Below the pieces are notes generated by a model. It was not told where the DNA came from. It searched no databases and saw only the letters and a list, made by a program, of their open reading frames with translations. Positions 44,482 through 52,946 of a DNA stretch of 64,000 bases are shown here, piece by piece; within the stretch, counting starts at the first letter, position 1, and every line of letters starts with the position of its first letter. This DNA comes from Actinomycetes bacterium. GTDB lineage: Bacteria; Actinomycetota; Actinomycetes; Nanopelagicales; Nanopelagicaceae. The stretch is from positions 1 to 64,000 of the forward strand of contig BJFY01000006.1 in assembly GCA_014190155.1 (NCBI GenBank). The letters are read 5' to 3'. The translations under genes were made by a program, and so were the position numbers.

Positions 44482-45231
44482 TTAATCCTCTTCTACTTCG
44501 TCACTCATCTCGGTCTTACGCTTAGATGCATAAATATCTGCATACTCTTGTCTGGAAAGCGCTTGAATCGTATTCATAATTCGATCGGTTACTTCACGCA
44601 ATACTTTTTGGTCCGTTGGATCACCATAGTTTTCAAAGTAGAGCGGTTCTCCAAAAATCATCTCCACTCGACGAACTTTCGGCACTATTTGGCCGGTAGG
44701 TTGGATCTCGGCGGTATTGAACATGGCTACTGGAATAACAGGCGCACCAGATTCAATAGCTAACCGTGCAATTCCAGTTCTGCCTTTATAGAGACGGCCA
44801 TCGGGCGAACGTGTTCCTTCTGGATAAATTCCAATGCAATCGCCACGCTCTAATACTCTTAGACCGGTAATAATTGCGGCTTCACTTGCGCGACCACCAG
44901 AACGATCAACTGGAACTTGTCCTAGAGCGATGAAAGTAATTTTCTTGATAAAGCCTTTTAGACCAGGTGAAGTGAAGTACTCGCTTTTTGCTAAAAAAGT
45001 AACTTTGCGCGGCACTACTAGCGGCATAAATATCGAATCGCTAAACGAAAGATGGTTTGAGGCGATAATCAACGGCCCGAGATGGGGAACATTTCTTAAC
45101 CCTTTAACTTTAGGTCTAAACAATCCCATCAGGATTGGCGAGAGAAATGCTTTCAAAAGTGCATAGGCCACATTTTCACCTTGCACTACTGCAAGCTTCT
45201 TTCGGAAGCTGCGCTTCTTTCGCATCGCCAT
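44482..45231 (-). CDS. plsC: 1-acyl-sn-glycerol-3-phosphate acyltransferase (PlsC family)
   Basis: Acyltransferase of phosphatidate synthesis (249 residues), related to Rv2182c. It has ASNHLSFSDSIF with the catalytic His and Asp, the phosphate-binding GQVPVDRSGG and GIYPEGTRSPDG. The C-terminal tail is acidic (EMSDEVEED). It keeps the canonical motifs, in contrast to the PlsC-like protein at 28540-29259, so it may be the main second acyltransferase. TAAATT lies eight bases before the ATG. It is divergent from the esterase gene and belongs to the conserved plsC...fadD15-pimB neighbourhood. Confidence 0.92.
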   Translation of the reverse strand: MAMRKKRSFRKKLAVVQGENVAYALLKAFLSPILMGLFRPKVKGLRNVPHLGPLIIASNHLSFSDSIFMPLVVPRKVTFLAKSEYFTSPGLKGFIKKITFIALGQVPVDRSGGRASEAAIITGLRVLERGDCIGIYPEGTRSPDGRLYKGRTGIARLAIESGAPVIPVAMFNTAEIQPTGQIVPKVRRVEMIFGEPLYFENYGDPTDQKVLREVTDRIMNTIQALSRQEYADIYASKRKTEMSDEVEED

Positions 45232-45279
45232 AGGGTCTTAATTTAGGGCTAATCCATAGTGATATGACACCATCTGAGC

Positions 45280-46437
45280 GTGAGCGATATCCCAAACTCA
45301 GCCGGATTCGAGCTTTCGGGCGGAAAAATTGGGGTTTTAGTTATTCATGGCTTTGGCGGATCACCGGTTTCGGTGCGGCCATGGGCGGAATCTTTTCACC
45401 AAGCAGGCTACACCGTTTCAGTGCCACGACTTCCAGGGCACGGCACCAATTGGGAAGATTTAAATTTAACAACTGCCGCAGATTGGTTTAGCGAGGTAGA
45501 AAGAAGTTTCGTAGAACTTCGTAGTAAAAGTGATCGAGTTTTTTTAGCGGGTTTTTCGAATGGCGGTGCACTCGCACTTCGGCTCGCCCAAATTCGTAGC
45601 GCCGAGATTGAAGGTTTAATTTTATTAAACCCGATAATCCATGACCGCCGATTATTTATGAAGTTAATACCAGTAATACGTTTTCTTAGACCATCTATAA
45701 AATCTGGGCCGTCAGATATCGCTAAACCAAATCCACCGGCACACAGTTATAGAACAACGGCAATGCACGCACTTTACTCTGCTAGAAAATTTTGGCGAAT
45801 CGCAGAACGAGATCTTTATTTAATTGATTTGCCGCTAATGATTGGTTACTCGATTAATGATCATGTGGTCGATCCCGAAAATTCAGATACTATAATTGAT
45901 AATGTAATGTCGGTTGATATCCGTGAAATTATTTTTGAGAAATCATTTCACAATGTTTCACTTGATTATGAATCTGAAATATTAAACGAAGAGTCAAATC
46001 AATTCATTCTTGATGTCTTAACGGGCGAATTGGCCCGAGGCAGTTATGAAGACGGCGATGAAGATGGTGATGAAGATGAGCGCGAGTTGATCGATGCTGA
46101 ATTTGATGCCATCGTTTCTGGGTTATCTCTCGACGAATCTGCCCCCACAACATATCTAGATGAATTAGATAGCTCCGAGAAAAAAGAATCGCACATCGAG
46201 CGCAACATGTATGCAACTCCAAACCGGTTACCAAAATTTAAGAAAAATCAGCGAATCGCAATAGCCGCCTTAATCGCCGGACCGATTTATCTAATTAGTT
46301 ATCTAATCACACATTTTGATCCATTTGGTTTCGGTACATGGCCAGGAGTCTTAGCGATAATGGGCGGCGGGGTAACGCTATTTACCCAAATGGAGCATCG
46401 TGAAATCGACGAAAGTGATGATGGCGCAATTCTGTGA
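45280..46437 (+). CDS. Alpha/beta hydrolase with an acidic linker and C-terminal membrane pair
   Basis: Residues 1-250 are a carboxylesterase-type hydrolase: HGFGGSP near 23, PRLPGHG, the nucleophile elbow GFSNGGAL (Ser 93), an acid in NDHVVDPENS (about 194-202) and His 224 in KSFHNVSLDYE. Residues about 257-307 are a strongly acidic, probably disordered linker with alternating Glu, Asp and Gly. Residues 326-345 and 353-370 form two membrane helices ahead of an acidic tail. The fusion would tether the hydrolase to the membrane. A GTG start without a clear ribosome-binding site is used. The gene overlaps the oxidoreductase gene that follows (GTGA). Confidence 0.85.
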   Translation: MSDIPNSAGFELSGGKIGVLVIHGFGGSPVSVRPWAESFHQAGYTVSVPRLPGHGTNWEDLNLTTAADWFSEVERSFVELRSKSDRVFLAGFSNGGALALRLAQIRSAEIEGLILLNPIIHDRRLFMKLIPVIRFLRPSIKSGPSDIAKPNPPAHSYRTTAMHALYSARKFWRIAERDLYLIDLPLMIGYSINDHVVDPENSDTIIDNVMSVDIREIIFEKSFHNVSLDYESEILNEESNQFILDVLTGELARGSYEDGDEDGDEDERELIDAEFDAIVSGLSLDESAPTTYLDELDSSEKKESHIERNMYATPNRLPKFKKNQRIAIAALIAGPIYLISYLITHFDPFGFGTWPGVLAIMGGGVTLFTQMEHREIDESDDGAIL

Positions 46438-47417
46438 ATAAACCTTTTAGATGGGGCGTAATTAGCACTGGCGGAATAGCTCGAACTTTCGCTACTGATT
46501 TAAAATATTTGAGCGATCAAGTGGTACATGCAGTTGGTTCGCGCAATATTGAAAATGCAACTAATTTTGGAAATGAATTTGGTGCAAAAGCTTATGGGTC
46601 TTACAAAGAACTAGTTAATGATCCAGATATTGATGCCGTATATATCGCTACTCCCCACCAACTCCATTTCGCTAACACGATCATGGCGCTAAATGCTGGA
46701 AAGCCAGTTCTCTGCGAGAAGCCTTTCGCAATCACATCCAATCAGGCGAGTGAAATGATTTCATTGGCAAGGAAAATGAATTTGATGTTGATGGAAGCGA
46801 TGTGGACTCGGTTTCTTCCGCACATTTCTAAAGTACGGGAGATATTGAGTTCTGGAATATTGGGAGAAATTAGAACAGTTTCGGCAGATCACGGCCAATG
46901 GTTTGCAAACGACCCCGAATTTAGACTATTCAATCCAAATTTGGCAGGAGGCGCTCTTTTAGATCTGGCAATCTATCCAATCTCTTTTGCGCATTTAGTT
47001 CTCGGAGTTCCGGCAGAGATAATCTCGTCATCATTGCCGGCTTTCACTGGAGTAGACGGACAAACGTCCGCCATATTCAATTATGCAAACGGCGCCCAAG
47101 CAATCATTAATTCTTCACTTTTTGCAGCTACCCCATGCCGGGCATTGGTATCTGGCACTTTGGGTTGGTTAGAAATTGACCGAACTTTTTACGCTCCCAC
47201 TTCGATGAGAACCGTGATTAGAAAAGGTGAAACAACTGAATATCCGCGCAATTACATTGGCGTAGGTCATCGAGAGCAGGCAGTTGAATTTGCAAGGTGC
47301 GTAAATGCTGGATTAACTGAGTCGCCACTTCTAACTCTCAATGAAACTTATGAAATCATGAAGTCGGTAACAACTATTAAAAATCAAATCGGGCTTAAAT
47401 ATCCTTTTGAAGTTTAG
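46434..47417 (+). CDS. Gfo/Idh/MocA-family oxidoreductase
   Basis: NAD(P)-dependent sugar or inositol dehydrogenase-like enzyme (327 residues). The N-terminal Rossmann domain shows WGVISTGGIARTFATDL and DAVYIATPHQLHFANT, then the conserved GKPVLCEKPFAIT with the catalytic Lys-Pro. The C-terminal domain has LLDLAIYPISFAHLVLG. The substrate is unknown; a dihydrodiol or myo-inositol-type sugar is possible. The GTG start overlaps the stop of the esterase fusion. It converges with the glucokinase gene with a four-base overlap. Confidence 0.9.
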   Translation: MNKPFRWGVISTGGIARTFATDLKYLSDQVVHAVGSRNIENATNFGNEFGAKAYGSYKELVNDPDIDAVYIATPHQLHFANTIMALNAGKPVLCEKPFAITSNQASEMISLARKMNLMLMEAMWTRFLPHISKVREILSSGILGEIRTVSADHGQWFANDPEFRLFNPNLAGGALLDLAIYPISFAHLVLGVPAEIISSSLPAFTGVDGQTSAIFNYANGAQAIINSSLFAATPCRALVSGTLGWLEIDRTFYAPTSMRTVIRKGETTEYPRNYIGVGHREQAVEFARCVNAGLTESPLLTLNETYEIMKSVTTIKNQIGLKYPFEV

Positions 47418-48361
47418 TTTCTAGCTAAATCTGCCACTCCGACTAAGCCCGCATCGTTTCCTAAAGTTGCCGCGATAATTCTCGGATACGGGTGTTTCCC
47501 ATTAAATGGCATATAACGATCCATATATTCACGCGTAGGTGCGAGCAATATCTCGCCAGCTTCAATTACGCCACCGCCGATAATTACACATGATGGATCT
47601 AGTAAAACTGAAAGCGTTGCGATCCCCGCTCCTAACCATTGGGCTGTGGTGTTGAATGCAGCAAGGGCAACCGGGTCGCCTTTCTCTGCCGCTTTAGTGA
47701 TGTGGTGTCCAGTTAATCCGGCAATAGTGCCATCACCTAACGATAATAAATTTTTTGCTAAACCAGGTGAAGCGTTAATTGCTTCTCGCGCATGTCGCAA
47801 TAATGCATTGCCAGAAGCATATTGTTCAAAGCATCCTCGAGCGCCGCAACCACATAAGTGACCTTCTGGTACTACTCGCATATGTCCGATCTCTGCAGCA
47901 ATACCAAAAGCACCGGTGATTAATTTTCCGTTTATAACAAATCCGCCACCAAGACCGGTTCCAATAGTTAAAAGGGCAAGATTCTCTTCACCCTTACCCG
48001 CTCCAAACTTAAACTCTCCCCATGCCGCGGAGTTAGCATCATTTTCCAAAACCACTCTTGCACCAATTTTTGATTCGAGTTGTGAAACTAACGGCACATT
48101 ATTCCAATTTGCAATGTTTGAAGTTGCAAGTAATGTTTTGCGATCTGCCGAAATAAAGCCAGCAGCCGAAACTCCAACTGCAGAAACATTATGCTTTTTA
48201 GAGAGCTCGATAGCTACATCAGCAATAACTTGAGTTAAATCCGCGCCACCTTGAATTGGGGTATCGCGTCGACTCCGTTCAATAATCTTTCCAGAAGAAT
48301 CAACCACTCCGCCAAGCACTTTCGTACCGCCAACATCAACACCGATAGTCAGTGCGGACAT
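47414..48361 (-). CDS. glk: Glucokinase, ROK family
   Basis: Phosphorylates glucose to glucose 6-phosphate, feeding glycolysis and inositol synthesis by Ino1. The ATP-binding GVDVGGTKVLGGVVD is at the N terminus, followed by GVSAAGFIS, ENDANSAAWGEF with the catalytic Asp, GTGLGGGFVINGK, and the ROK zinc motif CGCGARGCFEQYASG near residue 165. Length 315 is standard. Its ATG follows the stop of the SRPBCC gene with no gap, so they form one transcript started at the leaderless promoter upstream of that gene. Confidence 0.93.
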   Translation of the reverse strand: MSALTIGVDVGGTKVLGGVVDSSGKIIERSRRDTPIQGGADLTQVIADVAIELSKKHNVSAVGVSAAGFISADRKTLLATSNIANWNNVPLVSQLESKIGARVVLENDANSAAWGEFKFGAGKGEENLALLTIGTGLGGGFVINGKLITGAFGIAAEIGHMRVVPEGHLCGCGARGCFEQYASGNALLRHAREAINASPGLAKNLLSLGDGTIAGLTGHHITKAAEKGDPVALAAFNTTAQWLGAGIATLSVLLDPSCVIIGGGVIEAGEILLAPTREYMDRYMPFNGKHPYPRIIAATLGNDAGLVGVADLARN

Positions 48362-48799
48362 TTAAGCTTCTGCGCGTTTTTTCAATTGGGAAAGTGCGAG
48401 GTCCACAGTTGATTGCTCGGTCTTCTTTCGCATCATCTCTGGAACTGGCATCGAAACTTTTACGACTAATTCATAAGTGACATCAGTTGTGTCATCGCCA
48501 TTATCCGAAATCAAATAAGAGCCACTCATCTCGGTTAACAGGTCTGCCTCTTCAAGGGAGAAACTGACGGATTCTGGCACTTTGCTCCAATCGTAAGAAA
48601 GGGTTACGCGGTCCTTCATTACTCCCGCATCGATCACCATGGTCACCTTCGTTGGGCGGCCATCGCTGCCGGTTTCATCTGGAGTCACGGATTTAATGGA
48701 GGTCGTCCAACTTGGGTATCCGGCTAAATCAAATAGCAGCTCTCGGACGGTCGCCGCTGGCACTTCAATAGTTACCTTAGATTTCGATGCTTCGCTCAT
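48362..48799 (-). CDS. SRPBCC-family (START/polyketide-cyclase-like) protein
   Basis: A 145-residue helix-grip protein with a hydrophobic ligand pocket, of the kind encoded next to fadD15 in M. tuberculosis (Rv2185c). It begins with EVPAATVRELLFDLAGYPSWTTSIKSV and has VTLSYDWSKVPESVSFSLEEAD in the middle, typical for the family. Binding of a lipid or fatty-acid ligand is inferred from this context. TAACCT lies exactly six bases before the ATG. It precedes glk with no gap and is divergent from fadD, whose -10 region lies about 40 bases away. Confidence 0.88.
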   Translation of the reverse strand: MSEASKSKVTIEVPAATVRELLFDLAGYPSWTTSIKSVTPDETGSDGRPTKVTMVIDAGVMKDRVTLSYDWSKVPESVSFSLEEADLLTEMSGSYLISDNGDDTTDVTYELVVKVSMPVPEMMRKKTEQSTVDLALSQLKKRAEA

Positions 48800-48811
48800 G
48801 GGAGAAGGTTA
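48800..48811 (-). promoter_or_regulatory. Leaderless-type promoter of the SRPBCC-glk transcript
   Basis: TAACCT (48806-48811, minus strand), six bases, then ATG. Confidence 0.5.
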
Positions 48812-48838
48812 CCTCTCCCCATTCTCGGAAATGACCGA

Positions 48839-48850
48839 TACCTTATGAGC
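48839..48850 (+). promoter_or_regulatory. Leaderless-type promoter of fadD
   Basis: TACCTT (48839-48844), six bases (which themselves contain an ATG at 48845), then ATG at 48851. The spacing favours the second Met as the start. Confidence 0.45.
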
Positions 48851-50638
48851 ATGAATGCATACTCAGTCAAGACCATGGAACCAGTTCCAAGTACTGGAAA
48901 TCTCACAAATCTATTATCGGATCGAGCGCGTTTTGAACCAACTCGCACCATGCTCTCACGTCCATTAGGCGAAGGTTGGCAGAAAGTTTCCGCCAAAGAA
49001 TTTGATGAAGAAGTTAGGGCTACCGCCAAAGGTTTGATCGCTGCTGGAATTCAGATTGGCGACCGCGTAGCGATCATGGCCCGCACTCGATATGAGTGGA
49101 CCATTTTAGATTTTGCAATTTGGTACGCTGGCGCTGTCGTAGTTCCAGTTTACGAAACTTCTTCGACAGAACAAATCGATTGGATTCTAACTGACTCAAG
49201 TTCGGTCGCCATTATTGTAGAAACACCGACACATAAAGAAGCTGTCGAATCCGTTAGCAAACCAACTTTAAAAAATATCTGGACCATGACTGACAATGTG
49301 CTTTCGCATTTAGCAAAACTTGGTGAAAACGTTGCTGATGCTGAAATTGATGTGCGCCGAAATGCGTTAACACCGGAAACGCTTGCAACTTTGATTTACA
49401 CATCAGGTACAACCGGAAAACCTAAAGGCGTTCAATTAACACATGGCAATTTCTTATCGGAATGCGGAAACGTAGTTGCTGGTGCTAGTGATTTATTTTT
49501 AAAGCCAGGGGGATCTACTCTGTTATTCCTGCCAGTTGCGCATGTATTCGGCAGAATGGTTGAAATCGGTGCAATAAGAGCTGGATTACATTTGGCACAT
49601 TGCAGCGATCCAGTTGGTAAATTGATCCCAGATTTAAATTCTTTTAAGCCAACATTCGTACTTGCTGTTCCTAGAATTTTTGAAAAAGTTTACAACGGCG
49701 CCGAAGCGAAAGCGGAAGCGGGCGGTAAAGGCGATATTTTCCGTAAAGCCGCAGCTGTCGCTGTCGCATTTAGCGAAGGTCTCGATTCTGGAAAAATCTC
49801 GGTAGCGCTCCGCATTAAACATGCGCTCTTCGATAAGTTGGTCTATTCAAAAATCCGCGCCACCCTCGGTGGTCGAGTTGAGGCAGCAATCTCGGGTGGT
49901 GCACCACTTGGTGCGCGGTTAGGACACTTTTATCGCGGCGCTGGAATTCGGGTCTTAGAAGGTTACGGATTAACCGAAACTACTGCTGGTGCCACCCTTA
50001 ATCTAACTTCGGCTTTCCGGATAGGTTCAGTAGGAAAGCCAGTCCCTGGCACCACAATCAAAATTGATGATGATGGTGAAGTCTTAATTAAAGGCGCAAT
50101 CGTTATGAAAGGTTATTGGCAAAATGATGCTGCTAATCAGGAATCATTCACAGATGATGGTTTCTATCGTTCTGGAGATTTAGGAAAATTAGATAACGAT
50201 GGTTTCCTTTCAATCGTAGGTAGAAAGAAAGAATTAATTGTTACTTCTGGCGGTAAAAATGTGGCACCTGCTGTGCTGGAAGATCGGCTTCGCGCGCACC
50301 CATTAGTAAGTCAATGTATGGTCGTAGGTGACAATCAGCCTTACATAGCAGCGCTAGTAACAATTGATCAAGATGCACTTAAAATTTGGTCAGCTGCGAA
50401 TAAGAAGACTGGTGCTTCGTTTGCTGAATTAACTAAAGATCCGGATTTAAATGCGGTTGTCCAAACTGCAGTCGACGAAGCTAATAAGGCGGTCAGTCGA
50501 GCTGAATCGATTAGAAAGTTCACTATCTTGCCAATTGATTTCACACTAGCTGCTGGCCACCTAACCGCAAAACTCTCGTTAAAACGACACGTCGTTGCAC
50601 AAGAGTTCGCAAAGGAGATAAACGAGTTATTTGCCTAA
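48851..50638 (+). CDS. fadD: Long-chain fatty-acid-CoA ligase (AMP-forming), FadD15-like
   Basis: Activates fatty acids to acyl-CoA through an acyl-adenylate, feeding beta-oxidation or lipid synthesis. The 595 residues have the ATP motif TLIYTSGTTGKPKGVQLTHGN near 175, YGLTETTAGAT near 370, YRSGDLGKLDNDGFLSIVGRKKEL near 440 and a C-terminal Lys in LSLKRH. The neighbourhood (SRPBCC, fadD15, pimB) matches Rv2185c-Rv2188c. The start at 48851 is preferred to 48845 because only the second has the six-base gap to TACCTT. The end overlaps the histidine kinase gene by eight bases. Substrates of local metabolism are handled by FadA and FadB at 58-62 kb. Confidence 0.93.
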   Translation: MNAYSVKTMEPVPSTGNLTNLLSDRARFEPTRTMLSRPLGEGWQKVSAKEFDEEVRATAKGLIAAGIQIGDRVAIMARTRYEWTILDFAIWYAGAVVVPVYETSSTEQIDWILTDSSSVAIIVETPTHKEAVESVSKPTLKNIWTMTDNVLSHLAKLGENVADAEIDVRRNALTPETLATLIYTSGTTGKPKGVQLTHGNFLSECGNVVAGASDLFLKPGGSTLLFLPVAHVFGRMVEIGAIRAGLHLAHCSDPVGKLIPDLNSFKPTFVLAVPRIFEKVYNGAEAKAEAGGKGDIFRKAAAVAVAFSEGLDSGKISVALRIKHALFDKLVYSKIRATLGGRVEAAISGGAPLGARLGHFYRGAGIRVLEGYGLTETTAGATLNLTSAFRIGSVGKPVPGTTIKIDDDGEVLIKGAIVMKGYWQNDAANQESFTDDGFYRSGDLGKLDNDGFLSIVGRKKELIVTSGGKNVAPAVLEDRLRAHPLVSQCMVVGDNQPYIAALVTIDQDALKIWSAANKKTGASFAELTKDPDLNAVVQTAVDEANKAVSRAESIRKFTILPIDFTLAAGHLTAKLSLKRHVVAQEFAKEINELFA

Positions 50639-51203
50639 CGGCAGCGAAAAATTAAGAATTGCGCATGATCTTCATGACGGCGTCGTTCAAGATTTAGCTG
50701 CGCTCGGATATGCAATTGATTCGGTTATCGGTAATCCCCGCCTAACTCCGGAGTTGCGCTCCGAACTTAGAGAAATCCGCCTGGAAAGTTCGCGCATTAC
50801 TGCTGCCTTTAGAAATGAAGTTCTGGAGCTCATGGATGATCAGCCTGAAATATCAACTCTGATTAAAGATAAATTAGCAAAGTTCGGCATCGAACTTTAC
50901 TTACCAGAACCACTTCCACAATTCTCATCAAAAATGGATCGCCAAGTAAAAAGGTTAATTTTAGAGATTGTAAATAACTGCATAACGCATGCAAATGCCA
51001 CAAAATTTTCGCTTACATTTAAGGTAATTGGCTCCGAGATTGAAATTACTTTGCAAGATAATGGAAAAGGCGGCGTAATTTCCAAGCCCAAACATCTAGG
51101 CCTAAGCAGTATTGAAATCCGCGCGCTCGAACTTGGCGCTAGTATCGAAAGAGTAGATACACCTAACGGAGTCACTTATATTTTATTAATACCGGCTAAT
51201 TGA
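50631..51203 (+). CDS. Sensor histidine kinase lacking a sensor domain (NarL-type)
   Basis: A short (190-residue) soluble kinase. The N-terminal dimerisation domain begins RIAHDLHDGVVQDLAAL with the phospho-accepting His near residue 12, as in the HisKA_3 class of NarX/DegS-type kinases. The ATPase domain shows EIVNNCITHANAT (N box), LQDNGKGG (G1) and HLGLSSIEIRALELGA (G2). There is no membrane helix, PAS or GAF domain, so the signal input is unknown, perhaps provided by a partner protein. A TTG start within the fadD end is used. The stop overlaps the response-regulator start. Confidence 0.85.
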   Translation: MPNGSEKLRIAHDLHDGVVQDLAALGYAIDSVIGNPRLTPELRSELREIRLESSRITAAFRNEVLELMDDQPEISTLIKDKLAKFGIELYLPEPLPQFSSKMDRQVKRLILEIVNNCITHANATKFSLTFKVIGSEIEITLQDNGKGGVISKPKHLGLSSIEIRALELGASIERVDTPNGVTYILLIPAN

Positions 51204-51817
51204 TGATAACCGTCCTCGTAATTGATGATCACGCGATCGTCCGAGAAGGGTTAAAACGTGCGTTGACCCAAGATCCACAAGTAAAAATAGTTGGTGAAGC
51301 GGCCTCGAAGCGCGAGGCGCTCGCGCAGATTGCCCACCATAACCCAGATGTGATCGTAGTCGATTTACATTTACCAGATGGCAGTGGCCTCGACATCATT
51401 AGGTGGGCTAGAAGTAATTCAAAAAAAATTGGAATTGTTGTTTTAACAATGTCTGACTTGCCGGAATACATAGTCGCATCACTCGATGCCGGAGCAAGCG
51501 CTTTCGTTGAGAAAATTGCACCGATTAGCGAAGTTACTGCGGCCATATATCATTCGCATAAAGCGCCACTTTCATTTACCACGCGCAGATTGGTAGATGT
51601 GTTAGCGGTGAAACGCGATCGTCATGGTTTAACCGGGCGGGAAATTGAGGTGTTAGAGCTATTACCACTCGGTGAAACTGTTACAAATATGGCGGTCAAT
51701 CTCTTTGTCAGCGAATCAACAATTAAGACACATCTGGCTGCTATCTACCGGAAATTCGGCGTTAATAATCGGATGCAAGCAATAAATGCGGGTCGACGAA
51801 AAGGTTTACTTAAATAG
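51203..51817 (+). CDS. NarL/LuxR-family response regulator
   Basis: Two-domain regulator (about 205 residues): a receiver with VLVIDDHAIVREGLKRAL, the phosphorylated Asp in VIVVDLHLPDGSG and the Lys in VEKIAPISE, then a LuxR helix-turn-helix (LTGREIEVLELLPLGETVTNMA, then VSESTIKTHLAAIYRKFGV). It is coupled to the upstream kinase, so the two form a two-component system whose genes follow fadD. ATG at 51203 is used; a TTG three bases earlier overlaps the kinase stop. Its 3' end overlaps that of the mannosyltransferase gene, which converges with it, by 12 bases. Confidence 0.92.
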   Translation: MITVLVIDDHAIVREGLKRALTQDPQVKIVGEAASKREALAQIAHHNPDVIVVDLHLPDGSGLDIIRWARSNSKKIGIVVLTMSDLPEYIVASLDAGASAFVEKIAPISEVTAAIYHSHKAPLSFTTRRLVDVLAVKRDRHGLTGREIEVLELLPLGETVTNMAVNLFVSESTIKTHLAAIYRKFGVNNRMQAINAGRRKGLLK

Positions 51818-52944
51818 AGTTTGGTTAAATCGGTCTGACCAAATCTGCCAATTCCATTGATCATTTACCCATTTATTTCCAAAAGCACCCATCTCCCGCC
51901 GCAGCACTGGATCAGTAAGAATTCGGATAGCAGCGTTAGCAATTTCATCAATGCTTTCACCATCAACTAAGTAACCAGTTTTACCGTCGACTAAAGCTTC
52001 AGGTGCGCCACCAGAATTTCCAACTATTACGGGAATTCCGCAAGCACTTGCTTCTAAATATACAATTCCCAATCCTTCAACTTCTAGCCCGGCTAGGCGA
52101 TTTCGCGCCGGCATCGCAAATAGATCCCCTAATGCGAAATAGCGCGGTAGTTCGTCATGAACTATTCGCCCGACAAAAAATACGTTTGCATCCATATTGT
52201 GTTTTGAAACTAACGAATTGATTTCTTCTTTATGTGGTCCAGTTCCTACGAGTAATAGCGCGGTATTGGGAACTTTCTCCAGAATTTTTGGGAGCGCTTC
52301 AATCAATCGATCTTGCCCTTTGCGATGTACGAGTCGACCTACTGAAACAATGGTGGGGCGATTCCGAATTCCAATTTCATTAGCTAAGGCCGTATCTTTT
52401 GCGCTTGGTGTAAAGTGTGAGACATCGATTCCGGGCAGAATTTTTACCATTTTAGCTTTTGATTTTTTGCCTAGCGCTTTGCCGATTGCGGTGCCGGTGT
52501 AATCTGTTAAAAAAGTTAAGTGGTCGACATTTCTAGCGATTAATTGCAGAATCCATTTGAATGGATAAATTTTGGCCCACCAAACTTCATGACCTTGTGT
52601 CATTGCCACAATATGTTTTGCACCAGCTCTACGTAGACTTCGCGCCATCACAGCAAGCGGAGCAGCTGCGCCGAACCAAACTCGTTCGATTCCCTCGGAT
52701 TTTAAAATTTGCTTTACTGCGGTATTCACTCGCCGAGTTGGCAAAAGCACTTTCATCCGATCTCTAATAACCGTTACGCCGTACTCACGTAGCCAATATT
52801 GATCATATTCTTTGGTATCGCCCTGATTTGAAGTGTAAACAGTGGTTAATCCAGCTGGAATTCGCTCCAACAGACCAATAATAAAAGTTTCGATGCCGCC
52901 AGCCCGCGGCCCAAAATCGTTGGTTACTAGTAAAACTTTCTCAT
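51806..52944 (-). CDS. pimB: PimB-type alpha-mannosyltransferase (GT4), apparent frameshift at the 5' end
   Basis: GT-B glycosyltransferase that adds mannose to phosphatidylinositol mannoside in actinobacteria (Rv2188c type). Visible are SVGRLVHRKGQDRLIEAL near the middle and the donor-binding PARNRLAGLEVEGLGIVYLEASACG region. In-frame codons upstream of TTG 52870 encode VLLVTNDFGPRAGGIETF, the conserved N terminus, but there is no ATG, GTG or TTG there. An ATG at 52944, two bases after the NlpC stop, would start MRKVLLVTND if one A were restored in the AAA run at 52937-52939. Either the gene carries a one-base deletion or the sequence has an error. The remaining 354 residues are normal. Confidence 0.8.
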
Positions 52945-52946
52945 TG

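Noticed and set aside
52930-52944. Programmed -1 frameshift to express the mannosyltransferase
   Set aside because: The local sequence AGAAAGTTTT is not an X-XXY-YYZ slippery heptamer and the shift would have to occur within a few codons of the start; deletion or sequence error is simpler.
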